NCBI GenBank assembly: GCA_024234875.1
Contig: JACKNM010000016.1
Coordinates: 74,863-138,862 of the forward strand
DNA length: 64,000 nucleotides
Source of the DNA: Ectothiorhodospiraceae bacterium
GTDB lineage: Bacteria; Pseudomonadota; Gammaproteobacteria; HK1
Direction: 5' to 3'
Part shown: positions 1-9,278 of the stretch, piece after piece
Layout of the letters: every line of letters begins with the position of its first letter
How positions within the stretch are numbered: the stretch's first letter is position 1
Program-made: the position numbers and the translations under genes
Notes under the pieces: model-generated
Seen by the model: the letters and a program-made list of their open reading frames with translations, nothing else
What the model was told of the DNA's origin: nothing
Databases searched by the model: none

Positions 1-2
1 GG

Positions 3-1409
3 TGCGCCGGCGACCGCGTCGCGCGTCCGGCCGAGCCCGCGCCCGGCACTGCCGCGCGCATCGACTGCCAGGACCGGCTCGCGGCACTCGACGCGGTGAT
101 CGCCGGCGCCGGCGTCGCCGATGCCCAGGCGGCGCGAGTCGACGGCCACCCCTTCCTGCGTGTCGACCGGGCGCTCGCCGCGCTGCGCCCGCCGTCCGCC
201 GCGACGGCTTTCGCGACCTGGGCGACCGGGATGCGCGATCTCGATCGCGCGGCGCGGGCGATCGAGGTCGGCAACATCCCGCCCGATCACCCGCAGGCCG
301 ATGCGGTGGGTGCCTTGCTCGTGGCGGCCGAGCGCTGTGCCGAGGTGCAGCTCGCCGAGCTCCTCGCCGACGGCGCGGCCCGGGCGCGACTCGCCGACGC
401 CGTCCGCGTGCCGAGTGCCTACCAGCCGCTCGCGCGTCTGCTCGGTCTCTATCCGCTGGCCGCGATCCCCTTCGGCGTGGGGATCGACCGGCTCCACGCC
501 GACCTGCGGGCGGCTCACCGGATCGAGCCGGCAGCGCGTCCGGTGAACGGCCGACTGGTGCGCTACGCGCCCGCGGTGCCCGCCCGGCCGACGGCCGCCG
601 TCACCGCGCCCGTCCCGCTCGACGTGCTCGGGCGCCCGAGCCCGGACCCGACGACCCTCGCACACCTGCTCGCCGTTCATGGGCCGACGCTCGAGGTCGA
701 CGAGACCGGTCCGCACGACCGGGTCGGCGCACCGCGGTGGGACGCCGACGGGATGGTCGGTATCGACCCCGCGCGGCCGACCGGGTACTGGCTCGCCACC
801 TGGGGCCGGGTTGCCGGCGAGCGCAGGCTGCAGCTCGTCTACCATTTCTGGTTCTCCGAGCGTCCGGCACGGGGCCCGCTCGACCTGCTGGCGGGACGGC
901 TCGACGGGCTGATCGTCCGCCTGACCCTGGATGCGGACGGTCACCGCGTGGACGTGCTCGACATCGCCCACGCCTGTGGCTGCTACCACATGGTCTTTCC
1001 CCGCGACGGGGCGGTCGTGGTGCGAGCGCCGCCGGGACCGTATCGCGAGCCGCTGCTGGTGCCGCGCTCGCTGCCGCCCGGTGACGGGCGGCTGGTGCTG
1101 CGGGTCGAGGGCGGGACACACCACGTCGTCGGTCTGCGGCGCGAGCCGCCGGCCACCGTGCCCGAGCGCGCGTATCGCCTCGAGGACTACGCGCGACTGC
1201 GGGCGCTACCCTGGCCGGGTGGCGGCACGCGGAGCCTGTTCGGTCCTGACGGGTTGGTGCCGGGCACCGAGCGGGCCGAGCGTTGGCTGTTCTGGCCGAT
1301 GGGGGTTCCGAGCGCCGGGCAGATGCGACAGTGGGGGCATCACGCGGTGGCGTTCACCGACGAGCGCCACCTCGACGACCCGGCGCTGCTCGCGCCCTAC
1401 CTCGAGTGA
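3..1409 (+). CDS. Putative lipoprotein of unknown function, 5' end beyond the window
   Basis: The reading frame is open to the left edge of the window. The first full codon is TGC, giving Cys-Ala-Gly-Asp, and the two bases before it (GG) would fit a preceding Gly codon. This looks like the mature start of a lipoprotein (lipobox Cys at +1), so only the signal peptide is probably missing; a GTG at 96 is a less likely start. The visible part has 468 residues and no domain I recognise. It carries a Cys-Gly-Cys-Tyr-His cluster near nucleotide 972 and a Trp/Tyr-rich C-terminal half. It ends in TGA at 1407-1409, overlapping the end of the convergent TerB gene by 13 bases. The function is unknown; an outer-membrane or periplasmic location is inferred from the lipobox alone. 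Confidence 0.6.
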   Translation, partial: CAGDRVARPAEPAPGTAARIDCQDRLAALDAVIAGAGVADAQAARVDGHPFLRVDRALAALRPPSAATAFATWATGMRDLDRAARAIEVGNIPPDHPQADAVGALLVAAERCAEVQLAELLADGAARARLADAVRVPSAYQPLARLLGLYPLAAIPFGVGIDRLHADLRAAHRIEPAARPVNGRLVRYAPAVPARPTAAVTAPVPLDVLGRPSPDPTTLAHLLAVHGPTLEVDETGPHDRVGAPRWDADGMVGIDPARPTGYWLATWGRVAGERRLQLVYHFWFSERPARGPLDLLAGRLDGLIVRLTLDADGHRVDVLDIAHACGCYHMVFPRDGAVVVRAPPGPYREPLLVPRSLPPGDGRLVLRVEGGTHHVVGLRREPPATVPERAYRLEDYARLRALPWPGGGTRSLFGPDGLVPGTERAERWLFWPMGVPSAGQMRQWGHHAVAFTDERHLDDPALLAPYLE

Positions 1410-1873
1410 CCCCGCATCCGCTCCTCGGCCACGTGCTTGGTGCGGATGAACTCGCGGTGCGGAACGTGCAGCAGATCGGCCACCCGCCGCACGAGGTGCT
1501 CCTCGTGCTTGTCGAGGGCGCCGTCGGAGAACGCCACCTCCCACATGAGCTGGATCAGTTGTGATTTCTGATCGGCCTCGAGCGCGGCATTGACCGCGCT
1601 GGTGAACTCGTAGAGCGATACCGCCTCGCGCGCCCGGTCCTCGGCCAGCTCGACCAGCTCCGCCGCCTCCGCGTCGTCCAGCCCGAACGCGGCGCGCACC
1701 GCGCGCTCGGCGGCGGCCAGCTCGCTCGGGTCGACGTCGTAGTCCGCGCGCGCGGTCTCGAGCAGCAACGCCGCGGCCGCCAGCCGGTGGCCGCGCTCGC
1801 GCTCGTGGTCGGCGGTCGCGGTGGTCACGCGCGCGAGCTGCGCGTCGAGGATTCGCTTCAGTCGCTCGATCAT
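1397..1873 (-). CDS. TerB-family (DjlA N-terminal-like) protein
   Basis: A 158-residue, largely helical acidic protein. The region from about residue 25 to 150 matches the TerB/DjlA-N fold: an LLLETARADYDVDPSE stretch followed by a second repeat with MWEVAFSDGALDKHEE, the paired acidic helices typical of this family. TerB domains occur in tellurite-resistance operons and in DjlA-type co-chaperones, but there is no ter cluster or J domain here, so a role in metal binding or stress is only a family-based guess. The ATG at 1873 is chosen because the protein then begins directly with the first helix; longer frames upstream run into the DUF3179 gene. It lies 52 bases downstream of that gene on the same strand, so co-transcription is possible. 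Confidence 0.7.
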   Translation of the reverse strand: MIERLKRILDAQLARVTTATADHERERGHRLAAAALLLETARADYDVDPSELAAAERAVRAAFGLDDAEAAELVELAEDRAREAVSLYEFTSAVNAALEADQKSQLIQLMWEVAFSDGALDKHEEHLVRRVADLLHVPHREFIRTKHVAEERMRGHSR

Positions 1874-1925
1874 CGATGCTCCCCGCCACGCGCGGCGGCG
1901 GTGGCTCAGACCGGGCGCGCGGCGC

Positions 1926-3080
1926 TCATCGTCCGTAGATCTCCGAGCTCGGGTTGAACGCGAGCCAGGCGAAGGCGAAGTGTACCCCGCTCGGCACGGC
2001 GGGCAGGCTGGTGCCGGCGAGCGGGCCTTCGAGCGCGGTTCCAAGCCGGCTCCAGCGCGAGCCGGTCTCCCGGTCGACGATGGCATCGCCACGGTGCTCG
2101 AAGGTCAGGACGCGATTGCCGACCTTGCGCCCGAACGCGTTGGCGGCGGGCACCAGTCGCGAGGCGGCGATCGCGTCCGCGTCGAGCACCGAGCGGCTGT
2201 CGTCGCGACTGAGCACCACCACGTCGAGGTCGCCGACACGGTCGTTCAGCACCGGCTTCCCACGCAGTGCGGACAACGGGTAGAGGCGGTGACGTCCCGC
2301 GACCGAGACGTTCAGGACGCGCTCCATCGGGGGCAGCCGCGGGTCGACCGGATCGTGGAAGAGGAACGGCCGGTCCTCGATCGAGTCGTAGCCGCGGTAG
2401 GGATTTCGGCCGTAGGACCGCCGGTGGCCGGTGTCGCGGTTCAGCACCTTGCCGGCGGGATGGGCGGCGGCGAAGTCCTCGAAGGCGACGATGCTGGCGG
2501 GCACGCGGGTCAGCACCGCGCCGGTCAGCTCGCCGACGATGGCCTCGCCGGTGAATTGCTGCCACCAGGTCTCGGTCTGGCGGTCATACATCACGAGGTC
2601 GCTCATGCGCAGCTTGCCGGTGGTGCCGAAGTCGAGCAGGCGGCCGTCGAGGCGGCGATCGAAGACGATGGATGCGTTGCACAGCGGGCAGAAGGTCACC
2701 GCGACGGGTGTACCACCGACGGTGTCGTTGACGATCTCGTGCCAGGTGAGCACCTGCAGCGGGTAGGCCCGGACGTCGTCGCCGACGCCGACCACGATCA
2801 CCGGCTCGAGCCGGTCGAGCCAGCCGCCGGCGGTGGCGACGTCGTCGAAGCGCGGGCGATCGATCGGCGGGATGCCGTCCTTCGGCGGGCCGCCGGACTG
2901 GATCTCGTCGAGCGCCACCGACGCCTTCGAGAAATCGGTGCGCCAGCCGAGGCTGTCGGGGAGCTGGGCGGCGGCGAGCTGTGGCACCGCCCACCAGCCG
3001 AGCGCGACCAGGGCGCCGATGCCGAGGACTCTGGCGGGAAGCCGGCGCGAGCGCGCGACGGCGAGGGCGAGGCTGCTCAT
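1926..3080 (-). CDS. DUF3179 domain-containing exported protein
   Basis: A 384-residue protein with an N-terminal basic stretch and hydrophobic segment (about residues 16-38) ending in AAAQ, a likely signal peptide or anchor. The rest is a DUF3179 domain. Diagnostic motifs are YPLQVLTWHEIVND, the CPLCNAS motif (two cysteines, around residue 130), and the later YGRNPYRGYD element. The biochemical role of DUF3179 is not established; the conserved Cys-Pro-Leu-Cys suggests metal or redox chemistry in the periplasm. The start ATG at 3080 places the signal peptide properly. The gene is divergent from the SulP transporter, with about 180 bases between them. Confidence 0.8.
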   Translation of the reverse strand: MSSLALAVARSRRLPARVLGIGALVALGWWAVPQLAAAQLPDSLGWRTDFSKASVALDEIQSGGPPKDGIPPIDRPRFDDVATAGGWLDRLEPVIVVGVGDDVRAYPLQVLTWHEIVNDTVGGTPVAVTFCPLCNASIVFDRRLDGRLLDFGTTGKLRMSDLVMYDRQTETWWQQFTGEAIVGELTGAVLTRVPASIVAFEDFAAAHPAGKVLNRDTGHRRSYGRNPYRGYDSIEDRPFLFHDPVDPRLPPMERVLNVSVAGRHRLYPLSALRGKPVLNDRVGDLDVVVLSRDDSRSVLDADAIAASRLVPAANAFGRKVGNRVLTFEHRGDAIVDRETGSRWSRLGTALEGPLAGTSLPAVPSGVHFAFAWLAFNPSSEIYGR

Positions 3081-3191
3081 CCGGGTGCCTCCTGGGGCGA
3101 CGGGTCACATCGACGATGACCGTCGCGCACGCGTGGATCTTCCCGCGCGCGCTCCCAACGTGCGCTGTGTCACGCGTCGCGACTCGCACCC

Positions 3192-3220
3192 TTCGACAAC
3201 GTCGAGATTACTGTCACAAT
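3192..3220 (+). promoter_or_regulatory. Possible sigma-70 promoter for the SulP gene
   Basis: TTCGAC (3192-3197) and CACAAT (3215-3220) are separated by 17 bases, in a locally AT-richer patch about 40 bases upstream of the SulP start. The match to consensus is partial, so this is tentative. Confidence 0.3.
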
Positions 3221-3261
3221 CGCGCGCATCCGCGATCGCGACGCGCCGGCCTGGATGCTCC

Positions 3262-5088
3262 GTGGCCCGTACCCTGCTCGAGACGTTCGCCCCGTTCCGG
3301 GAGTGGCTTCCGGAGGTGGATCGTTCCGCGCTGCGGGCGGACGCGTTGGCCGGGATGACCGGGGCCATCGTGGTGCTGCCCCAGGGTGTCGCCTTCGCGA
3401 CCATCGCCGGGATGCCGCCGGAGTACGGGCTCTACGCGGCGATGGTGCCGGCGGTCATCGCCGCGCTCTACGGCTCCTCGCGCCAGCTGGTGTCGGGGCC
3501 GACCACCGCTGCCTCCATCGTCCTGTTCTCGTCGCTGAGCGCGCTGGCGCTGCCGGGCTCCCCGGAGTACATCAGCTACGCGCTCACCCTGACGTTCATG
3601 GTCGGGGTGATCCAGCTGGTGCTCGGCTTCGCCCGCCTCGGCACCCTGGTCAACTTCATCTCCCACTCGGTCATCGTCGGCTTCACCGCCGGGGCGGCGT
3701 TGCTCATCGCGGCGAGCCAGCTCCGCCATTTCTTCGGTCTCGAGATCGAGCGCGGGCTGGCGTTCCACCAGACCATCGGCACCTTCCTCTCCGGCCTCGA
3801 CGGCATCCACCCCTACACCACCTTCGTCGGTCTGGCGACCCTGGGGGCCGGGATCTGGTCACGGCGTTACTTCCCGAGATTCCCGTACATGATCACCGCG
3901 ATGACCGTCGGCGCGGTCGCCGCCGCGGTGGTCAACGAGTTCTTCTACGTCGGGCGCCAGGCGCCGGGGCTGGGCCTCGTCGGCGCGGTGCCGGCATCGC
4001 TGCCGCCGCTGTCGACGCCGGACCTCAGCCTGTCGATGATCAAGGACCTCGCGCCGGCGGCGATCGCGGTGACCCTGTTCGCGCTCACCGAGGCGGTGTC
4101 GATCGCGCGCTCGCTGGCGGCGCGCTCCGGTCAGCTCATCGACGGCAACCAGGAGTTCATCGGGCAGGGACTGTCCAACGTCCTCGGTAGCTTCTTCTCG
4201 TCCTATGTCGCCACCGGCTCGTTCAACCGCAGCGGCGTGAACTACGAGGCGGGCGCACGCACCCCGCTGTCGGCGGTGTTCGCGGGGCTGCTGCTGATGG
4301 TGCTGGTGCTGTTCGTCGGCCCCTGGCTCGCCCACCTGCCCAAGGCGGCGATGGCGGGCATTCTGTTCCTCGTCGCCTGGGGGCTGATCGACACCCACCA
4401 CATCCGCACCATCGCGCGCGCCAGCCGCTCCGATGCGCTGGTGATGTGGACCACGTTCTTCTCGACGCTGTTCCTGGACCTCGACTTCGCGATCCTGCTC
4501 GGGGTGCTGCTCTCGCTCGTGACCTATCTGCACCGGGCGTCGCGGCCGCTGGTGCGGGTGCGGGTGCCGGACCCGCGGATGCCGCGGCGGCGCTTCACCA
4601 CCGACCCGACGCTCGAGGAGTGCCCGCAGCTCTCCCTGGTGCGCATCGACGGGCCGCTGTTCTTCGGTGCGGTGAACTACGTGGCGGAGCGCATGCGCGT
4701 CATCGCCAAGCGCACGCCGGGCCAGAAGCACCTCCTGATCCTCGCCCGCAGCATCAACTTCATCGACGTGGCGGGCGCGGAGATGCTGGCGCGAGAGGGA
4801 CGCGCGCGGCGCGCCGCCGGCGGCGGGCTCTACTTCCATCAGCTTCCCGAGGGCGCGCGCGAGATCCTCCGTCGCGGTGGCTATCTCGGGGACGTCAGCG
4901 AGGAGAACATCTTCGAGACCAAGGGCGAGGCGATCGCCGGCATCTTCGAGCGCCTCGACCGCGGTATCTGTGTGCAGTGCGACCGCCGCATCTTCCTCGA
5001 GTGTCAGAGCGTGCCTCGGGTCGAGCTGGAGGCGCCCGAGACTGACGAGCCGGACGACGTGGTGCTCGCTCCGGCCCCCGCGGAATGA
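3262..5088 (+). CDS. SulP-family anion transporter with C-terminal STAS domain
   Basis: A 608-residue inner-membrane protein of the SLC26/SulP family. Residues about 20-430 form the hydrophobic transport domain, with the family motif around AIVVLPQGVAFATIAGMPPE, the GLYAAMVPAVIAAL segment and the VSGPTTAASIV turn. Residues about 455-560 form a cytoplasmic STAS domain (DGPLFFGAVNYV to SINFIDVAGAEML). The tail carries a CxxC-x8-C cluster (CVQCDRRIFLEC), an unusual addition that might bind metal. Family substrates are sulfate, bicarbonate or dicarboxylates; the sequence does not decide which. GTG at 3262 is preferred because the frame upstream is basic, low-complexity and not SulP-like. The Nudix gene overlaps the stop by 4 bases (ATGA), which implies translational coupling. 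Confidence 0.88.
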   Translation: MARTLLETFAPFREWLPEVDRSALRADALAGMTGAIVVLPQGVAFATIAGMPPEYGLYAAMVPAVIAALYGSSRQLVSGPTTAASIVLFSSLSALALPGSPEYISYALTLTFMVGVIQLVLGFARLGTLVNFISHSVIVGFTAGAALLIAASQLRHFFGLEIERGLAFHQTIGTFLSGLDGIHPYTTFVGLATLGAGIWSRRYFPRFPYMITAMTVGAVAAAVVNEFFYVGRQAPGLGLVGAVPASLPPLSTPDLSLSMIKDLAPAAIAVTLFALTEAVSIARSLAARSGQLIDGNQEFIGQGLSNVLGSFFSSYVATGSFNRSGVNYEAGARTPLSAVFAGLLLMVLVLFVGPWLAHLPKAAMAGILFLVAWGLIDTHHIRTIARASRSDALVMWTTFFSTLFLDLDFAILLGVLLSLVTYLHRASRPLVRVRVPDPRMPRRRFTTDPTLEECPQLSLVRIDGPLFFGAVNYVAERMRVIAKRTPGQKHLLILARSINFIDVAGAEMLAREGRARRAAGGGLYFHQLPEGAREILRRGGYLGDVSEENIFETKGEAIAGIFERLDRGICVQCDRRIFLECQSVPRVELEAPETDEPDDVVLAPAPAE

Positions 5089-5717
5089 ACGAGGACGGCG
5101 GCGGCATGCGCTATCGATATCGACTGCTCGACACCGAGCCCTGTTGGGACGGGCACTTCCGGTTGGTGCGCCACCGGCTCCGCCACGAGCTCTGGGCCGG
5201 CGGCGAGAGCGAGGTGCTCCAGCGCGAGGTGTTCGATCGCGGGGCGGCCGTCGGGGTCATCCCCTACGACCCGGTCCGCGACCGCGTGGTGGTGCTCGAG
5301 CAGTTCCGGGCCGGCGCGGTCGGGGTGGTCGACCCACCCTGGCTCACCGAGTTCGTGGCCGGGCTGGTCGAGCCGGGGGAGACGCCCGAGGCGGTCGCGC
5401 ACCGTGAGCTCGCGGAGGAGGCGGCGCTCGCGGCATCGCAGCTCGAGCTGGTGGCCCGATTCTTCATGAGCCCCGGTGGCTCGACCGAGCTGATGTGGCT
5501 GTACTGCGCGTGCGTCGACGCGGTCGAGGTCGAGGGTGTCCACGGGCACCCGGAGGAGGGCGAGGACATCCGCGTCCGCGCGCTGCCGTTCGCGGCGGCG
5601 ATGGCGTTGCGCACCGCCGAGCCACCGCTGGCGGGCTGGACCCTGCTCGGCTTCGAGTGGCTCGGTCGCGAGCGGGCGCGCCTGCGCCGCGAGTGGGCGG
5701 GGATCGGCGCGGAGTGA
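5085..5717 (+). CDS. nudF: ADP-ribose pyrophosphatase-type Nudix hydrolase
   Basis: A 210-residue soluble protein of the NudF/TrgB type, which hydrolyses ADP-ribose to AMP and ribose 5-phosphate. The Nudix box spans roughly residues 104-126: Gly, then Glu six residues on, then REL-AEE. It fits the GX5EX7REUXEE pattern except that the usual glycine after EE is alanine. The ADP-ribose-specific downstream motif SPGGSTE and the N-terminal EVFDRGAAVGVIPYDP strand pair are present. The start overlaps the SulP stop by 4 bases; a second ATG seven codons later is possible. A functional link to the transporter is not obvious. Confidence 0.87.
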   Translation: MNEDGGGMRYRYRLLDTEPCWDGHFRLVRHRLRHELWAGGESEVLQREVFDRGAAVGVIPYDPVRDRVVVLEQFRAGAVGVVDPPWLTEFVAGLVEPGETPEAVAHRELAEEAALAASQLELVARFFMSPGGSTELMWLYCACVDAVEVEGVHGHPEEGEDIRVRALPFAAAMALRTAEPPLAGWTLLGFEWLGRERARLRREWAGIGAE

Positions 5718-5749
5718 CCGGAAACTGGCCGGGCGCGCGCCGGCGGTGA

Positions 5750-6283
5750 TCAGTCGGCGCCCGGCTCGAGCACCGGCGCCCCGATCGCCGCGCTCAATGC
5801 CTGCTTGGAGTTGCGGAGCGTGAACCACGCCTCGCGGTAGCCGAGCCCCTCGACGTGGTACACGAGCACGACCCGGGAGCCGTTGGCGAGCCCGACCAGC
5901 GCGCGCGAGCGCACCGCCGCGTCGGTGACCCGGCCGAGCAGGAAGCGGACCCGGGCACCGTCGACCTGGCACCCGTCCTCGCCCGCACCCATCGCCTCCA
6001 ACGGCTCGGCGTCGATGCCGAGACTGGGGCAGCTCTCGGGATGGGGCTGCTCGAGGGCGCTCTCGGTATCGAGCTCGCCCCAGATCGCGCCGTCGGGCGC
6101 CCGCTTCACCGTGAGCGCCATCCCGTGATCGTTGCGCACGGTCGCGGTCGGGACCGCGCTCGGATTACCGCCCGCGGTGGTGGTCTGGAGGCGCCACTGG
6201 GCGTGCGCGGTGCCGACGACGCCGAGCGAGAGCAGGGCGGCGAGGGCCGCCGGGAGAGGCCTGCGGGGTCGAGGCGCCGCCAC
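5750..6283 (-). CDS. Small secreted protein of unknown function
   Basis: A 177-residue protein starting at GTG 6283, five bases after the stop of the acetyltransferase gene. The N-terminus is basic (PRPRR), followed by a hydrophobic run and a clear AHAQ signal-peptidase site near residue 26, so export to the periplasm is likely. The mature part has two cysteines (PESCPS and DGCQV) that could form a disulfide, and alternating hydrophobic strands such as SRVVLVYHVEG. It may resemble small beta-rich periplasmic proteins of the IalB kind, but I cannot assign it to a family. CTG at 6292 is a less likely alternative start. Confidence 0.6.
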   Translation of the reverse strand: MAAPRPRRPLPAALAALLSLGVVGTAHAQWRLQTTTAGGNPSAVPTATVRNDHGMALTVKRAPDGAIWGELDTESALEQPHPESCPSLGIDAEPLEAMGAGEDGCQVDGARVRFLLGRVTDAAVRSRALVGLANGSRVVLVYHVEGLGYREAWFTLRNSKQALSAAIGAPVLEPGAD

Positions 6284-6288
6284 CGCGC

Positions 6289-6816
6289 TCAGGGCGCCCC
6301 GTCGGTGGACCCGAGCGGGTCCCGGCGCGGGGCGGGTGACGCGTCCACCGGGTCGAGCACCTCCTCGAACATCAGGTAGCCCGTCTCGCCCATCCCGAGC
6401 GCGCGGTAGGTGGCCTGGGCGCGGGCGTTCTCCTGCTCGACGTAGAGCCGGAAGCCGCAGACGTTGCCGGCGGCACCGGCGCGCTCGCGTACCGCCGAGT
6501 AGAGACGGCGATACAGGCCCTGGCGTCGGTAGTCCGGCTGGACGTAGACGCTCTGCAGCCACCAGAAGTTGCCGTTGCGCCAGTCGCTCCACTCGTAGGT
6601 CACCATCAGCCCGGCAACCGGGCGCCCCTGGTGCTCGGCGACGAGATAGAAGCCGCGCTCGGGGTGCTCGAGCACCGCGCGCACGCCGGGCCCGACGCGC
6701 CCCGGATCGAGGTCGCGGTCCTCGGTCTCGCGTGCCATCGCGCGATTGAACCCGGCGATCGCCTCGGCGTCGTCGATGGTGGCGGCGCGAATGCGCACAT
6801 CAGACGTTGGGGACAT
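6289..6816 (-). CDS. GNAT-family N-acetyltransferase
   Basis: A 175-residue GNAT acetyltransferase transferring acetyl from acetyl-CoA to an unknown amine. The N-terminal strand (VRIRAATIDDAEAIAGFNRAM) is typical. The acetyl-CoA pyrophosphate loop is PDYRRQGLYRRLY (about residue 93), preceded by the strand LQSVYVQ. The C-terminal part has the N-ARAQATYRALGM motif common in GNATs of the RimI/YjdJ sort. The substrate is unknown. It is followed closely by the small secreted protein gene, so the two probably share a transcript. Confidence 0.82.
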   Translation of the reverse strand: MSPTSDVRIRAATIDDAEAIAGFNRAMARETEDRDLDPGRVGPGVRAVLEHPERGFYLVAEHQGRPVAGLMVTYEWSDWRNGNFWWLQSVYVQPDYRRQGLYRRLYSAVRERAGAAGNVCGFRLYVEQENARAQATYRALGMGETGYLMFEEVLDPVDASPAPRRDPLGSTDGAP

Positions 6817-6944
6817 GGTCTCGGCTCGAGATGGGGGGCAGCGCCGGCATTGTACACATGCGTCACCGGTGCTCCGGGGCTGGCGGTGACCGTCGGTCCG
6901 GGCGTGTGCTACCGTCGCGCCATCGTTGGAGAGGAGGATTCGTG

Positions 6945-8054
<1,110 letters not shown>

Positions 8055-8100
8055 CCCACGCACCGGGGACGGGGCCCTGCCCCGACACGATGGCAGCCGC

Positions 8101-8295
8101 GCGAAGCGCGGCCGGTCGAGGTTGTCGGATCCCGGGTTACGCTGACGCTCCACCCGGGCTACGCGGAGCCGTAGCCTGGACGGAGCGTCAGCGCAGTCCG
8201 GGGCGCCGCGCAAGGCGCGGCCGGTCGAGGTTGTCGGAACCCGGGTTGCGCTGACGCTCCACCCGGGCTACGCGGGCCACGCAGTCCGGGACGCC
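8101..8295. repeat. Cluster of REP-like palindromic repeats
   Basis: Two direct copies of a 61-base unit (8106-8166 and 8215-8275) differ at only a few positions. Each contains a CCCGGGT...ACCCGGG hairpin around CGCTGACGCTCC. Between them lies an inverted relative of the same hairpin (8171-8203, GTAGCCTGGACGGAGCGTCAGCGCAG...), and a truncated fragment (GCAGTCCGGG) follows near 8281-8290. The TAGCC(C/T)GG-GGAGCG-CAGCGCA-TCCGGG pattern resembles intergenic REP/BIME elements of gammaproteobacteria. The array occupies the gap between the convergent frmA and HPr genes and may act as a bidirectional transcript-end hairpin. Confidence 0.75.
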
Positions 8296-8315
8296 GTGCA
8301 GCTCGAGTGCGCGCC

Positions 8316-8594
8316 TCAGCCCTCGCCGAAGCGCTCCTCGATCAACACCACCATCGCATCGACCGCGGCCGCCTCGTCCGGGCCATCGGCGACGATCTCG
8401 AACGGCGGAGAGCCATGCTCGGCGAGCCACGCACCGAAGGCGAGGACCTCCAACATGTGCCGGGTGTCGCAACGGCGGGACTCGCACACGAGCTCGATCG
8501 TCGACTCGAAGCGCGCGGCCAGGCGCACGATGCGGTGGCTGGGTCGCGCGTGCATCCCGGTAGCGTTCGCCAGGCGTACCGACCTTCGCCGCAT
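8316..8594 (-). CDS. HPr-family phosphocarrier-like protein
   Basis: A 92-residue protein with the HPr active-site motif TGMHARPSHRIVRLA; the histidine (about residue 16) is the one phosphorylated by enzyme I in the phosphotransferase system. The C-terminal helix region (DEAAAVDAMVVLIEERF) also fits HPr. The middle is unusual: CESRRCDTRHMLEVLAFGA carries two cysteines and lacks a clear regulatory serine. There is no enzyme I, EIIA or HPr kinase gene nearby. It starts 2 bases after the stop of the upstream membrane-anchored protein, so the two are almost certainly co-transcribed. It could serve a regulatory (PTS-Ntr-like) role rather than sugar transport. Confidence 0.75.
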   Translation of the reverse strand: MRRRSVRLANATGMHARPSHRIVRLAARFESTIELVCESRRCDTRHMLEVLAFGAWLAEHGSPPFEIVADGPDEAAAVDAMVVLIEERFGEG

Positions 8595-8596
8595 CG

Positions 8597-9151
8597 TCAG
8601 CGGCCGGCCGGCGTCTCGAGCGAGATCGCGGCTGTGATCTCCCCGTGGAGCCGATTGATGGTGGCGGCCACCGGCCGCATTCGATCGAGCGCCTCGATGT
8701 AGGCCTGCTCGCGATCCAGCTCGTCCGGGCGGGTGCGAATGTCGTAGAAGACCAACATGTTCTGTACCGCGCGCTTGAAGTCGTGAAGTTGGCGGAACAG
8801 CGGCTTCGGCAGGAAGTACTCCCAGCGAAAGAGGCCGTCGGTGAGCTCGCCGCACAGGGTCACGAACTCGTCGTCCCACTGCGCGATGTGTGGGCGGCTC
8901 ATGCCGTCGTTGACGGCGTTGCGCAGGCGATAGACCAGCTGCGAGATCTCCGGATAGATGCCCAGGCGCTGGCTCAGGTAGTGCTCGCTGATCTGATCGC
9001 GGCTGCGACGGGCGGACTCGTACTCCAGCTCGCGCCGCTTGAAGTGCCAGTCGATCTGGCCACCGAGGTAGCGCTTGAGGGCGAATACCAGCACCGCGGA
9101 GACCGTCGCCGACGAGACGATGGCAGTGAGCAGGACTTCGACGAGTGTCAT
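8597..9151 (-). CDS. Single-pass membrane protein of unknown function
   Basis: A 184-residue protein with one N-terminal transmembrane segment (about residues 5-27, VLLTAIVSSATVSAVLVFAL) followed by a charged helical cytoplasmic part. The soluble region has many Arg/Glu heptad-like stretches (HFKRRELEYESARRSRDQI), an aromatic patch (LFRWEYFLPKPLFRQLHDF) and no motif I recognise. It precedes the HPr-like gene with a 2-base gap, suggesting an operon and possibly a shared regulatory job. Function unknown. Confidence 0.65.
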   Translation of the reverse strand: MTLVEVLLTAIVSSATVSAVLVFALKRYLGGQIDWHFKRRELEYESARRSRDQISEHYLSQRLGIYPEISQLVYRLRNAVNDGMSRPHIAQWDDEFVTLCGELTDGLFRWEYFLPKPLFRQLHDFKRAVQNMLVFYDIRTRPDELDREQAYIEALDRMRPVAATINRLHGEITAAISLETPAGR

Positions 9152-9278
9152 GGCGAGGGCACGAGGGGGCGGTTGCGGCTACTGTAGGCGCGGGCCCTCG
9201 CTCTCGCCAACCGAGCGGTACGAGGTGGTGGTGACGAGCCGCATGATCGGTGCTGTCGACGCCGCGGTCGGTTGCCGG

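Noticed and set aside
8101..8295. CRISPR array
   Set aside because: Only two direct units, of 61 bases, with an inverted relative between them and no cas gene nearby.
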